Notes: a model not told the origin generated them from the sequence alone. A stretch of 64,000 bases of DNA from Stieleria marina (GCA_007741555.1 CP036526.1:1922001-1986000); one strand, 5' to 3'; numbered from the stretch's first letter, positions 54,478 through 62,938 are shown. A program made the numbers and translations.

Positions 54478-55662
54478 ATGGATAAGCAGTCACGAGCCCT
54501 GCTAGCCGCAATTATGGAGACAGCCGTTGATTCCATCATTGTTATCGATTCGGCTGGCATTGTTCAGCTGGCAAACCCGGCCACCGAAGCCCTATTTGGT
54601 GTCGTTGTTGCTGACTTGGTCGGACAGAACGTCAACGTTTTGATGCCGACCCCGCACCAAGAGGCACACGACGGCTACTTGCGGAACTATCTGACTACCG
54701 GTGTCGCCAAAATCATTGGGATTGGGCGCGAGGTGATCGGTCGGCGAAAAGACGGAAGCGAATTTCCGCTGCACTTAGCGGTCAGCGAAATAAGCGTGGA
54801 TGGCCAAAGGCTGTTTGCGGGAATCATTCGTGATATCACCCATCTCAAAGCCGCCGAAACCAAGCTTCAGGAAATGAACGATGTCTTGGAGCAACGAGTG
54901 CAAGAACGAACAGCCGAGTTGCACGCAGCTCAAGCGGACTTGATTCGAGTTGAAAAACTGGCAACGCTTGGTCAAGTCTCGGGCGGGATCGCGCACGAAA
55001 TACGCAATCCACTCAACGCCATCAAAACGTCGGCTTACTATTTGCTCAACGCTAAGCATGCGACTCCGGAGAAAGTAGCGGAGCATCTCGAACGAATTGA
55101 CCGACAGGTTTCGTCGATTGATCATGTCGTGACCGCATTGTCGGACGTCGCGCGGTTGCCCGATCCCCATGTCGAGTCGTGCGATTTACGGCCCATCGTC
55201 CGCGAAGTCGTCCGTGAAACGTCTCTGCCGTCGCAGGTCTTGATCGATGATCAATTACCCGTCACGTTTCCGAATGCTCTATTCGATACCAAACAGATTC
55301 CGATCGTGATTCGCAATATCATTCGAAACGCCCGCGATTCGATGCCAGATGGCGGAACGATGACGTTGTCTGCACTCGCGAATAATGACGAACTGTCGAT
55401 TTCGATCAAGGATACTGGGTGTGGGATTTCTGCCGAGAACATGTCCCGCATCACCGAGCCACTCTTTTCCACCAAGCAAGCCGGGATGGGGCTGGGACTG
55501 GCAATCACGAAGGCGATTTTAGATAAGAATCGTGGTCGCTTGGAAGTCGCTAGCAGTATGGGAGACGGCAGTACGTTCACGATCGTTCTGCCGGTGGCGA
55601 ACAGGTCGACCGATGGCTCTGCGGCTGAAAAGCCTGACACTGGCAAGTTTCTTAATACCTAG
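54478..55662 (+). CDS. FixL-like PAS histidine kinase (probable haem oxygen sensor)
   Basis: 394 residues from ATG 54478 (ggaaaag upstream; a GTG at 54472 is in frame). PAS domain 10-122: IVIDSAGIVQLANPATEALFG, GQNVNVLMPTPHQEAHDGYL and IIGIGREVIGRRKDGSEFPLH (each read in parts). This follows rhizobial FixL haem-PAS: H64 in AHDGYL corresponds to the proximal haem His (H200 of Bradyrhizobium FixL) and R84 in GIGR to the FG-loop Arg (R220). A coiled-coil linker (122-160) leads to HisKA with H173 (GIAHEIRNPLNAIK) and HATPase (IIRNARDSMPDGG, DTGCGIS, GMGLGLAI). No membrane part; soluble FixL-type. The receiver-only gene follows. Confidence 0.9.
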   Translation: MDKQSRALLAAIMETAVDSIIVIDSAGIVQLANPATEALFGVVVADLVGQNVNVLMPTPHQEAHDGYLRNYLTTGVAKIIGIGREVIGRRKDGSEFPLHLAVSEISVDGQRLFAGIIRDITHLKAAETKLQEMNDVLEQRVQERTAELHAAQADLIRVEKLATLGQVSGGIAHEIRNPLNAIKTSAYYLLNAKHATPEKVAEHLERIDRQVSSIDHVVTALSDVARLPDPHVESCDLRPIVREVVRETSLPSQVLIDDQLPVTFPNALFDTKQIPIVIRNIIRNARDSMPDGGTMTLSALANNDELSISIKDTGCGISAENMSRITEPLFSTKQAGMGLGLAITKAILDKNRGRLEVASSMGDGSTFTIVLPVANRSTDGSAAEKPDTGKFLNT

Positions 55663-55687
55663 CAACCGCAATGATTGGGATAGGCAC

Positions 55688-56059
55688 TTGTCCGCAAAAC
55701 ACAACCGAATCTTGATCGTCGACGATCACCAGGATATCTGCGCAAGTATGCGCGACATTTTGGACGACGTCGGTTACGAAGTAGTGGTGACTGGCAACGC
55801 AAACGACGCTCTTGAACAGGTGGATCTGACGCCGTTTGATGTGGTTCTGTTGGATTATCAAATGCCCGATATGAACGGTGCAGCCCTGTTGCGGATCATT
55901 AAGCAAAAACAAAAGGCCGTCACCGCGTTTTTGATCACGGCCTATGCCGGTAGCACGGGAGCACAGGATGCATTGAACATCGGTGCCACGGCAGTCTTGC
56001 AAAAGCCCATCAATGTCGTCGAACTTCTTGGCTATTTGGCCGATGCCGAAAGAGCGTGA
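55688..56059 (+). CDS. Single-domain response regulator (receiver only)
   Basis: 123 residues from a TTG at 55688 (preceded by ggataggc); the longer frame from 55532 lies inside the kinase gene and is unlikely. RILIVDDHQDICASM with the acidic pair, phosphoacceptor Asp in VVLLDYQMPDMNG, Thr/Ala switch ITAYAG and Lys in LQKPINV. No output domain, like Spo0F, CheY or FixJ N-terminus alone. It can pass phosphate in a relay, possibly through the Hpt of the fusion protein at 42797-44554 to the NtrC-type regulator (inference). It lies 25 bp after the FixL-like kinase gene. A short hairpin with a T-rich tract follows at 56101. Confidence 0.85.
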   Translation: MSAKHNRILIVDDHQDICASMRDILDDVGYEVVVTGNANDALEQVDLTPFDVVLLDYQMPDMNGAALLRIIKQKQKAVTAFLITAYAGSTGAQDALNIGATAVLQKPINVVELLGYLADAERA

Positions 56060-56100
56060 CAAAAACGCGTGTCGCTGCGTCTCGGTTTGGTTTTAGCCCT

Positions 56101-56123
56101 GTGCGTTATCGCACTTTCTTTTT
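56101..56123 (+). terminator. Short hairpin with T-rich tract after the response regulator gene
   Basis: gtgcg (56101-56105), ttat loop, cgcac (56110-56114), followed by tttctttttc. The stem is only 5 bp, so termination would be weak. It sits between the receiver gene and the putative sigma-54 promoter of the CBS gene, a place where a terminator is expected. The dyad could alternatively be an operator. Confidence 0.45.
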
Positions 56124-56156
56124 CGCACACGGCGTATGCGTGTCGTTTTTGCGAAT

Positions 56157-56172
56157 CGGCACGCGATCTGCT
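56157..56172 (+). promoter_or_regulatory. Putative sigma-54 (-24/-12) promoter
   Basis: Reads cGGCACGcgatcTGCt: GG at 56158-56159 and GC at 56170-56171 are separated by exactly 10 bases. It matches the TGGCACG-N4-TTGC consensus except for the first base and one T. A transcript would start near 56182, about 84 bases before the CBS gene start at 56266. Two upstream dyads (gtgcg-ttat-cgcac at 56101 and acacg-N7-cgtgt at 56127-56143) might be activator sites. An NtrC-type activator is encoded 3.8 kb away. Confidence 0.6.
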
Positions 56173-56265
56173 TTAGCAAGCTGGTGTCATTCGCGTCGGT
56201 TTCGACCCTCGGAATTCGCGTGACATCCATCAATCAACTTCGCTTGAATCAAAGGCTTCACGACG

Positions 56266-56754
56266 ATGACTACTGCCAAACCAGCTTCGATCTACGACCG
56301 ACGAATCAAAGAAATCATGAGTCGCGATGTGGTTACCTTGAGCGCTGGCGACACAATCCATGAAGCCCTCACACTGATGGGGGAAAATCGCGTTTCCGCA
56401 TTGCCGGTCATCGATTCGCATAACCACTGTGTCGGTATTTTGTCGACCTCCGATTTGGTCGACATGACGCGCGACGTGGACGACGATCTTTATCACCTTG
56501 ATTTGGTAGACCCCACCAGTCGTCGCTTTTTGCTTGACAAGTTGATGCACAGTATGGGCAATGAAAGTGTGCAGTCGTTTATGAGCGAGACAGTTGCGAC
56601 CATCGATGCTGAGACAACCCTGGCAAAGGCGACGCAAGAAATGCTGCGCAATCGAGTTCATCACCTGCCGGTGGTCGACGCAAAAGATCACTTAGTCGGC
56701 ATTGTGTCGACGATGGATGTCTTGGGCGAGTTTGCCGACGCGGCTCCTGAGTAG
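56266..56754 (+). CDS. Two-CBS-domain protein
   Basis: 162 residues. CBS 1 at about 12-70 (IKEIMSRDVVTLSAGDTIHEAL, MGENRVSALPVIDS, VGILSTSDLVD, read in parts) and CBS 2 at about 103-160 (VQSFMSETVATIDAETTLAKA, NRVHHLPVVDA, VGIVSTMDVLG). CBS pairs bind adenosine nucleotides and report energy state. No other domain, so it is a regulatory stand-alone pair. It has a sigma-54-type site upstream and a universal stress protein gene 110 bp downstream, a pairing common in hypoxia or stress regulons. Confidence 0.92.
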   Translation: MTTAKPASIYDRRIKEIMSRDVVTLSAGDTIHEALTLMGENRVSALPVIDSHNHCVGILSTSDLVDMTRDVDDDLYHLDLVDPTSRRFLLDKLMHSMGNESVQSFMSETVATIDAETTLAKATQEMLRNRVHHLPVVDAKDHLVGIVSTMDVLGEFADAAPE

Positions 56755-56864
56755 TTCGCTGTGCGGAGATTGTCCAGCGGCTAGTCAGTGTTACATTGAT
56801 TGGGCCTTGGATAGTCGATCGCTTTCGCTACGGTTTGTTCTGTGCACCCTGATGCTGGGAGTCG

Positions 56865-57773
56865 ATGATGAATGTTTTGCTTGCTACCGACGGTTCCAAA
56901 GACGCGATTCACGCGGCGCAATTCTTGTCGACGCTTCAGTGCAAGGAACCTATTTCGCTGACGGTGCTAACGACCACTTACGCGCCTGACCGCATTGGAG
57001 GGACTCAGTCGCAGGCTTGGTTTCCCGAATGGCGAAAGCTGGAGTATGAACGGGTCACAAGCCATCACAATTTACTGCGTGATTTGCTAGAGCCGCTTGG
57101 CAGCAAGACACACTTCGTCCATGTTGATGGCGCGGCGGCTCACGAGATTTTGAAACTCGCCGAACAGATCGACGCGGATTTGATCGTGTTGGGTGCATGC
57201 GGGCATTCCGCGGTGGGACGCATTTTGCTGGGTAGCGTTTCGGATTCCGTGGCGACTCATGCGACGTGCTCCGTCTTGATTGTTCGTCCTGAATCGGAGG
57301 ATGCAAATACTGAACCTGGCACCTGCCGAATCACACTGGCTTATGATGGGTCTGAGAGCTCAACCGCCGCCGTCGACGAGCTTCAACACTTTGATTGGCC
57401 CCAATGCTGCAGCGTTAATGTGCTCTCGGTTGTCACCGCTCCAGTTTTGCTTTTGTCAGAGTATCCGGTTCTTCTGGACCAGCACAACGAAGTTGCGGTC
57501 GACGAAGCCAGGAAAAAAGGTGAGCAGTTAGTCGCCACCTTGGCTGGGTGCGTCGCGCAGCCAACCGCGCAAGTTGCCACCGGCGAGCATATCGGCGAAA
57601 CGATCATCGCCAACGCCGCCGAATCGGACAGCAATCTGATTGTCATGGGAGATACCGGCCGTGGATTCTTAGGGAAGTTGCTGCTGGGGAGCGTGTCGAA
57701 ATACGTGCTCCGGCATTCGACGACCAGTGTTTGGATTTCGCGGCATCATCGCAAAACGTCCGACGTAACGTAA
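56865..57773 (+). CDS. Tandem universal stress protein (two UspA domains)
   Basis: 302 residues; ATG at 56865 or at 56868 directly after. First Usp domain about 1-145: NVLLATDGSKDAIHAAQFL, DLIVLGACGHSAVGRILLGSV; second about 155-295: RITLAYDGSESSTAAVDEL, NLIVMGDTGRGFLGKLLLGSV. Both carry the ATP-binding G-x2-G-x9-G-S signature (GACG...LLGS and GDTG...LLGS), so both should bind nucleotide. Cytoplasmic stress protein. It probably belongs to the same regulon as the CBS gene upstream; a much weaker GG-N10-GC match is present before it, which I do not rely on. Confidence 0.93.
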   Translation: MMNVLLATDGSKDAIHAAQFLSTLQCKEPISLTVLTTTYAPDRIGGTQSQAWFPEWRKLEYERVTSHHNLLRDLLEPLGSKTHFVHVDGAAAHEILKLAEQIDADLIVLGACGHSAVGRILLGSVSDSVATHATCSVLIVRPESEDANTEPGTCRITLAYDGSESSTAAVDELQHFDWPQCCSVNVLSVVTAPVLLLSEYPVLLDQHNEVAVDEARKKGEQLVATLAGCVAQPTAQVATGEHIGETIIANAAESDSNLIVMGDTGRGFLGKLLLGSVSKYVLRHSTTSVWISRHHRKTSDVT

Positions 57774-57914
57774 ATCGACCAAGCGGCAGTAGAAGATTTA
57801 CTCGGTTGCAGTATTCTAGCGTTCAAGTTCCCCATGGATTTCCCCGTCGATCGATGCGATACATCGCCTGGCTGGGTCGCTAACTGAAATACTGCACGAA
57901 GAAAAGTGACTCTG

Positions 57915-58913
57915 ATGTTCCGTACCTTTGGGATGGCATGCTGCTTTGCGGTAAGCCTTTTGAATTCAGCCAATGCTCAAGCACCGGCGATGCCCACGCA
58001 CGAATGGGAAACCATCGCGGCGACAGGCCAGCCCACGGCGCGGCATGAAGCGACGTTGGTCGACTTTGAATCCAAGCTCTATCTGATCGGTGGACGACGC
58101 ATCAATCCCGTCGATGTTTTTGATCCGAAGACGAATGCTTGGACCGCAAATTCTGAAACACCCCAGGAGCTGCATCATTTCCAGGCGGTTGTGCTGGGCG
58201 ACGCGATTTATTTGATGGGAGCGATGACGGGACCGTACCCCAACGAAGTTCCGCTTGAAAAAATTGTTGTCTACTACCCCAAAGACGATCGATTCGATTT
58301 CAAGCACGTGATTCCATCGGGGCGTCGTCGAGGCGGCGCAGGTGCGGTGCTTTACGACGGCAAGATTTATTTGGTTGGAGGGATCACCAACGGTCACGTT
58401 GATGGGTTCCAATCGTGGCTGGATGAGTATGATCCGCGGACCGGCGAGTGGACGCAATTGGAAGACGCACCGCACGCACGTGATCATTTTCCAGCCGTCG
58501 TCTTGGGCGACCGCTTGTATGCGTTAGGCGGTCGAATGACATCGCAAAAGACTAAGAAAACGTTCAGCCAAACGATTGCTGCGTGTGATGTCTACGATTT
58601 TAAAACCAAGCAATGGCTGGGCGTGCAAGATTGCCCAGTCCTGCCGACTCCGCGTGCTGGCAATATGGCGATTGCGTGGAAAAATCAATTGCTGGTTGGT
58701 GGCGGCGAAAGCGGTACGCAAAAGACAGCGCACAAAGAAGTCGAAGCATTTGACACCGACTCAAAGAAATGGACGAACTGGCCCAAACTACGTCGCGGTC
58801 GTCATGGCAGCGGCTTTGCGATTGTCAATGACTTTCTGTACACAGCGTCGGGGAGTGGGAACCGCGGCGGCAGTCCCGAGTTGACATCGATAGAAAAAAT
58901 TAGATTGCCCTAA
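57915..58913 (+). CDS. Exported Kelch-repeat beta-propeller protein
   Basis: 332 residues from ATG 57915, which begins a signal peptide (MFRTFGMACCFAVSLLNSANAQ); a GTG at 57906 is in frame. About six Kelch units: KLYLIGGRR, AIYLMGAMTG, KIYLVGGITNG, RLYALGGRMT, QLLVGGGESG and FLYTASGSG, each followed by a V/YDP...W strand (for example VFDPKTNAWT, EYDPRTGEWTQ). It should fold as a six-bladed propeller in the periplasm or outside, acting in binding; some Kelch propellers are oxidases or sugar epimerases, but there is no evidence here. It is followed by a sulfatase gene 99 bp downstream, so both may be expressed together. Confidence 0.88.
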   Translation: MFRTFGMACCFAVSLLNSANAQAPAMPTHEWETIAATGQPTARHEATLVDFESKLYLIGGRRINPVDVFDPKTNAWTANSETPQELHHFQAVVLGDAIYLMGAMTGPYPNEVPLEKIVVYYPKDDRFDFKHVIPSGRRRGGAGAVLYDGKIYLVGGITNGHVDGFQSWLDEYDPRTGEWTQLEDAPHARDHFPAVVLGDRLYALGGRMTSQKTKKTFSQTIAACDVYDFKTKQWLGVQDCPVLPTPRAGNMAIAWKNQLLVGGGESGTQKTAHKEVEAFDTDSKKWTNWPKLRRGRHGSGFAIVNDFLYTASGSGNRGGSPELTSIEKIRLP

Positions 58914-59012
58914 CGCTTTGTCGGCGCGGCCAAGCTCATCGGAACGTCTTGAGTCTTGTTAACATGGTTGATCTGCACCCATGTCAACTTTCGCTTTCGT
59001 GAGACTCACCCC

Positions 59013-60518
59013 ATGAAGCTTGCTGAACGCCTTTGTATCGCTGGTTTTCTCTTTGCATTGCTGGCCATGTCTCCGCCGCGGGAGGCGATTGCAGCGGACG
59101 GGCTCGCTGGCTCCCGGCCGAACATTATTTTGGTCATGACAGACGATCAAGGGATGGGTGACTTGTCGTGTCTAGGAAACCAAGTGCTGCGGACTCCGAA
59201 TCTGGATCGATTTCATGCGATGTCGACGCGGTTTACCGAGTTCCACGTCAGTCCGACTTGTGCACCGACACGGTCAGCAATCTTCAGCGGACGCCATGAG
59301 TTTCGCAACGGCGTGACGCATACGATCAAAGAACGCGAACGCATGGCATTGTCCACGACCACGTTTGTCGAACTGCTTCACAAGTCAGGGTACGAGACGG
59401 GCATTTTTGGCAAATGGCATTTGGGCGACGAAGATGCGTATCAGCCTTACAACCGCGGATTTAGCGAAACCTTTATTCACGGTGCGGGCGGAATCGGGCA
59501 AGCGTTTGTGGGAAGCTGTGCCGATTTCCCGCCCAATCGAGCTAAGAAAGGGCGGTACTTTGACAACGCGATTTTGCACAACGACACGATCGTCCAAACC
59601 GAAGGCTTTTGCACGGATGTGTTTTTTCAGGCTGCGTTGGGCTGGGTCAAGAAAAATCACGAATCCAAAACTCCGTATTTTGCGTATGTCACGACGAACG
59701 CACCACACGGCCCGATGCTTGCGCCAGAGAGTTACAAGAAACGATTCTTGGACGATGGCTGGGATCAGAATACGGCCGGTCGATACGGCATGATCGAGAA
59801 CATTGATGATAACTTTGGGGCATTGATGCAAAAGCTGGATCAGTGGAACGCCTGGGACAACACCCTGTTGATCTTCATGACTGACAACGGCCAGGCCGGA
59901 AGGAGCGGAAAACAGAATGGCAAGCGAGTCGGCTTGCACACGGCCGGGTTCAAGACGGGCAAAAATTCTCCGTATGAAGGCGGCACGCATGTTCCGGCGT
60001 TTTGGCGTTGGAAAGGCAAGCTTGGCGCGGGCGTCGATATCAATGCGTTGACGGCTCACATCGACCTTTACAAAACGTTTTGCGACCTTGCCGGCGTTGT
60101 GGTGCCCGATAGCGCCCAGGCGATCGACGGACGATCGATGCTTCCGCTTTTGGAAAACCCTGCGGCTCCTTGGGATGATAGACACTTGTTTGTTCACTTA
60201 GGTCGATGGGAAAAAGGCGTTGCCCCCAATGAATCGAAGCTCCGTGATTATGCGGTGCGAACGCAGCGTTGGCGATTCGTCAACAACAAGGAACTCTATG
60301 ACATCGTCGCAGATCCGTATGAATCCAACGACGTAGCAGAGGATCACCCCGATGTGATCGCTGATCTGCGTCAAGCGTACAGCCGTTGGTGGTCGGACAC
60401 GCTGCCGTTGATGGTCAACGAAGATGCCGTATTTGCCCCCGAACAACCTCAAGCAGTGCGTTACAACAAACAGCTTGCCGAAAAAGGGATTCCAGTTTGG
60501 CAGCCCCCCACACTGTAG
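59013..60518 (+). CDS. Secreted sulfatase, S1 family (arylsulfatase-like)
   Basis: 501 residues from ATG 59013, where a signal peptide starts (cleavage after REAIAA); the frame extends to 58956. Metal site VMTDDQGMGD, formylglycine motif CAPTRSAIFSG with C83, P85 and R87, then GKWHLGDE, TNAPHGP and the late TDNGQAG with lysine GKNSPYEGG. These are the arylsulfatase A-like features; the substrate sugar cannot be told. It must be matured by a formylglycine-generating enzyme encoded elsewhere. It is convergent with the FHA gene (35 bp between stops). Confidence 0.92.
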   Translation: MKLAERLCIAGFLFALLAMSPPREAIAADGLAGSRPNIILVMTDDQGMGDLSCLGNQVLRTPNLDRFHAMSTRFTEFHVSPTCAPTRSAIFSGRHEFRNGVTHTIKERERMALSTTTFVELLHKSGYETGIFGKWHLGDEDAYQPYNRGFSETFIHGAGGIGQAFVGSCADFPPNRAKKGRYFDNAILHNDTIVQTEGFCTDVFFQAALGWVKKNHESKTPYFAYVTTNAPHGPMLAPESYKKRFLDDGWDQNTAGRYGMIENIDDNFGALMQKLDQWNAWDNTLLIFMTDNGQAGRSGKQNGKRVGLHTAGFKTGKNSPYEGGTHVPAFWRWKGKLGAGVDINALTAHIDLYKTFCDLAGVVVPDSAQAIDGRSMLPLLENPAAPWDDRHLFVHLGRWEKGVAPNESKLRDYAVRTQRWRFVNNKELYDIVADPYESNDVAEDHPDVIADLRQAYSRWWSDTLPLMVNEDAVFAPEQPQAVRYNKQLAEKGIPVWQPPTL

Positions 60519-60553
60519 TGTTCGCTTGGCTTTGCTGGGGCAGTTTCTGATGC

Positions 60554-61390
60554 CTACGGAGCGTCGTACTCTTCGCTGACAATGCGTGGCGGCGTGGGCG
60601 AAGAAAATTTGTAGAACTGATAGCCAAACAGTGATATCGCGGCGAGGATCAGCACCAACGAGCCGACCATTTTGATCGATTCTTGGTCAGAAAGATCGAC
60701 TCTCGTTAAAAGTGGTGCGCGAACCTTGCTCGACTTCAGCGGTTTGCCTTTGGGGATTTTCAGCGGCTTCTGAGGCTTTGGTTTTTTGATCGCTGCTTTC
60801 TTTCCGTCGTCCATTTCTTCGGTAAGTGAGCGAATGGTTGACCGAGCCACGTCGCCTGAATCGTCACTTAGTTCATTTAACAAAGCACCTAACTTTTGGA
60901 TCGGTTTGGCGACCGACTCCAGCTTGCTGTCGGCTTCCTCAAGAATTGAGAACACATCGGAATCGAAATCCGAATCGGCAGATTCCTCTGCCTGGGCTAA
61001 ATCATCTATCTCAGCAGACGCAAATTCTTGGATGCTTTCGACGCAGATCAAAAACTCAAGTTTTCCACATCGAAGCCGGTCGTCGTCGTTAAGAAAATGC
61101 CATTGGTGCGGTGCAATTTTCTCTCCATTTACAAACGTTCCTGTACGGCTATCTAAATCGAAAACGCGCAGCAGTCCCTGTCGATGCTCCAGTAGACAAT
61201 GCCGGTCAGCAATCGAAGTGCTTTTGGGCCGAATCTGACATTCTTTGTCCCGCCCAAGCAAGTAGTAGCCGACGAAGATGGGGGCTTCGACGCGGTCTTC
61301 CGAGTTGTTGAGGATCAGTTTGATGGTCGACAATGGCGCGGCAGGTTTTCTGAGCAAAATTGACTTTCGGATACGAGACGGTCGGGGCAC
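60554..61390 (-). CDS. FHA-domain membrane protein
   Basis: 278 residues from a GTG at 61390, which directly follows the TAA of the kinase gene (TAAGTG), so translation is coupled. FHA domain about 25-115: YYLLGRDKECQIR (the conserved GR), SIADRHCLLEHR (S-x-x-H type), SRTGTFVNGEKI (N-G). A helical acidic linker (115-190) and a Lys/Pro-rich segment (KKPKPQKPLKIPKGKPL) come before one membrane helix (about 244-262), with a short tail. FHA domains bind phosphothreonine, so it is likely a reader of the adjacent Ser/Thr kinase (inference), held at the inner membrane. Confidence 0.88.
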   Translation of the reverse strand: MPRPSRIRKSILLRKPAAPLSTIKLILNNSEDRVEAPIFVGYYLLGRDKECQIRPKSTSIADRHCLLEHRQGLLRVFDLDSRTGTFVNGEKIAPHQWHFLNDDDRLRCGKLEFLICVESIQEFASAEIDDLAQAEESADSDFDSDVFSILEEADSKLESVAKPIQKLGALLNELSDDSGDVARSTIRSLTEEMDDGKKAAIKKPKPQKPLKIPKGKPLKSSKVRAPLLTRVDLSDQESIKMVGSLVLILAAISLFGYQFYKFSSPTPPRIVSEEYDAP

Positions 61391-62938
61391 TTATTCGTGA
61401 ACAATGATCATGTGGCGCCCCTTGCCATCACTCACATCTTGGAACTTGGGCATGTGTGGATCCGACGGGCCAATCGCTGAATAGCCGACCATCGATAGCA
61501 CGACAACGAGAACCAGCACGGCAAATGCGAATCCGAGCATCGAGACTGTCTTATGACTGGATGTCGGCGTTGCCTGGGGCTCCCTCTGCGCTTGTCGTTT
61601 CGGATCGGAAAAGACGCTGGACGACGTATTGGACAGATCGCTCGCCGATGCACTTTTGGCCTGGGCTGGATTGGAAGCGTTAGACGAAACGTGTTCGTCA
61701 AATGAAGGCAACTCTCCCAGGTTCAGTTCGTCCCACGGCGGATCGTCGGCACCCAAGGATCCTGCCGTCGAATCGCCTGACAGAAGCGATGAATCGCCAA
61801 TTGTATTTTGGAACAGTTGCGTTTCGCACGCGGTATCGCCAGCGGGAGCGATGCTCTGAAGTGGCTGGTTATCTTCACAAGGTAGCTGGTTGCCAGAATT
61901 GATCTGTTTGATCCATGCCAAAAGAGCGCCAGCTGATTTGGGCCGATCGTCGGGACGCTTGGCCATCATCCGCATCAGCAATTCGGCAACCGCAGGGGGA
62001 CAGGCTGGACACTGTATGCGCACATCAGGTGCCGGCGTGGTCTGATGTTTGGCCAGCTTTTGATCGGATGTCACGCCGGAAAAAGGGACTTCGCCGGTCA
62101 GCAAAAAATACAGGGTGCAGCCAAGCGAGTAGATGTCAGCCCGGGCATCCACGCCGGCGCTGTTGATGGCTTGCTCGGGGGCCATGAAGTCGATCGATCC
62201 CATTAAGCGGGTTCTCTCGCTGGCCGCGACGTCGTCCCATCCAACACGAGCCAACCCCATATCGCTTAGTTTGACAATTCCATCGGTTCGCAGCAAAAGA
62301 TTGGATGGCTTGATATCGCGGTGAACAATGCCGCGATCGTGAGCGTGCGCCAGCCCAAGTGTGGCTTGGTTTAGAACGTCGATCGCGGCGGACACAGATA
62401 GATTGCCATCGCGCAGAACCGCTTGGTGCAGATCGATGCCATCGACATACTCCATCGCGATAAATAGTTTGCCTCCTGAATCGGCAAAGTCATAGGCGCG
62501 AACGATGTTGGGGTGATCCAGTTGGGCAGCCGCGCGAGCTTCTTGTTTAAATCGTTCGATCCGCCGCGCGTCTTGTGTCGCTTCTGGAGGCAGGATTTTG
62601 AGCGCCATCAGCCGACACATCACATCGTGTTCCCCCAAGTAGACGACGCCCATGCCTCCTCTGCCTAGCGGTCGCAGCAAGCGGTAGCTGCCAAGATAGA
62701 AGCCGCGTTTTTTGCCCGCCAGTAATTTGTTGGCTTGCCACTGAGTCAGCAGACCTCCTCCGATCAGTCCGTCGGACAAACGTTTGGGAGAGATGTCCGG
62801 GCTCTCAATTAGCAACGAAGCGACGATCTTTTTCAGATCATCTAGCTGAACCAAGCCCGACTGCAGGGCGCAGCGAACATAGTTCCGAGTCTCCTCGTTT
62901 AACTCAGGCGAGGTTTGCGGCTTTAAAACGTTTGACAT
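61391..62938 (-). CDS. Ser/Thr protein kinase with N-terminal helical domain and C-terminal membrane helix
   Basis: 515 residues from ATG 62938; the frame extends to a GTG at 62995 but the extra part is Cys/Arg-rich. A helical N-terminal module (about 10-82: YVRCALQSGLVQLDDLKK, LSDGLIGGGLLTQWQANKLL) of a kind common in planctomycete kinases. Kinase domain 85-350: GRGGMG, Lys114, HRD 206-208, then SDMGLAR where the usual DFG is DMG (226-228), and SIDFMAPE. A low-complexity Ser/Asp/Pro linker (about 360-465), one membrane helix (about 469-490) and a short exterior tail. It is coupled to the FHA gene downstream, forming a phospho-writer/reader pair. Confidence 0.92.
   Translation of the reverse strand: MSNVLKPQTSPELNEETRNYVRCALQSGLVQLDDLKKIVASLLIESPDISPKRLSDGLIGGGLLTQWQANKLLAGKKRGFYLGSYRLLRPLGRGGMGVVYLGEHDVMCRLMALKILPPEATQDARRIERFKQEARAAAQLDHPNIVRAYDFADSGGKLFIAMEYVDGIDLHQAVLRDGNLSVSAAIDVLNQATLGLAHAHDRGIVHRDIKPSNLLLRTDGIVKLSDMGLARVGWDDVAASERTRLMGSIDFMAPEQAINSAGVDARADIYSLGCTLYFLLTGEVPFSGVTSDQKLAKHQTTPAPDVRIQCPACPPAVAELLMRMMAKRPDDRPKSAGALLAWIKQINSGNQLPCEDNQPLQSIAPAGDTACETQLFQNTIGDSSLLSGDSTAGSLGADDPPWDELNLGELPSFDEHVSSNASNPAQAKSASASDLSNTSSSVFSDPKRQAQREPQATPTSSHKTVSMLGFAFAVLVLVVVLSMVGYSAIGPSDPHMPKFQDVSDGKGRHMIIVHE

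Noticed and set aside
56101-56114. FNR/FixK-type binding site at the gtgcg-ttat-cgcac dyad
   Set aside because: The half-sites do not match TTGAT/ATCAA; spacing alone is not enough.
56808-56824. Possible second -24/-12 site (ttggatagtcgatcgct) before the Usp gene
   Set aside because: Has GG-N10-GC spacing but poor match elsewhere (no CAC after GG, CGC in place of TGC).
59385-60197. 270-codon open frame on the minus strand inside the sulfatase gene
   Set aside because: Lies fully antisense to a sulfatase with all catalytic motifs; Arg/Val/Ile-rich composition and no ribosome-binding site mark it as a shadow frame.
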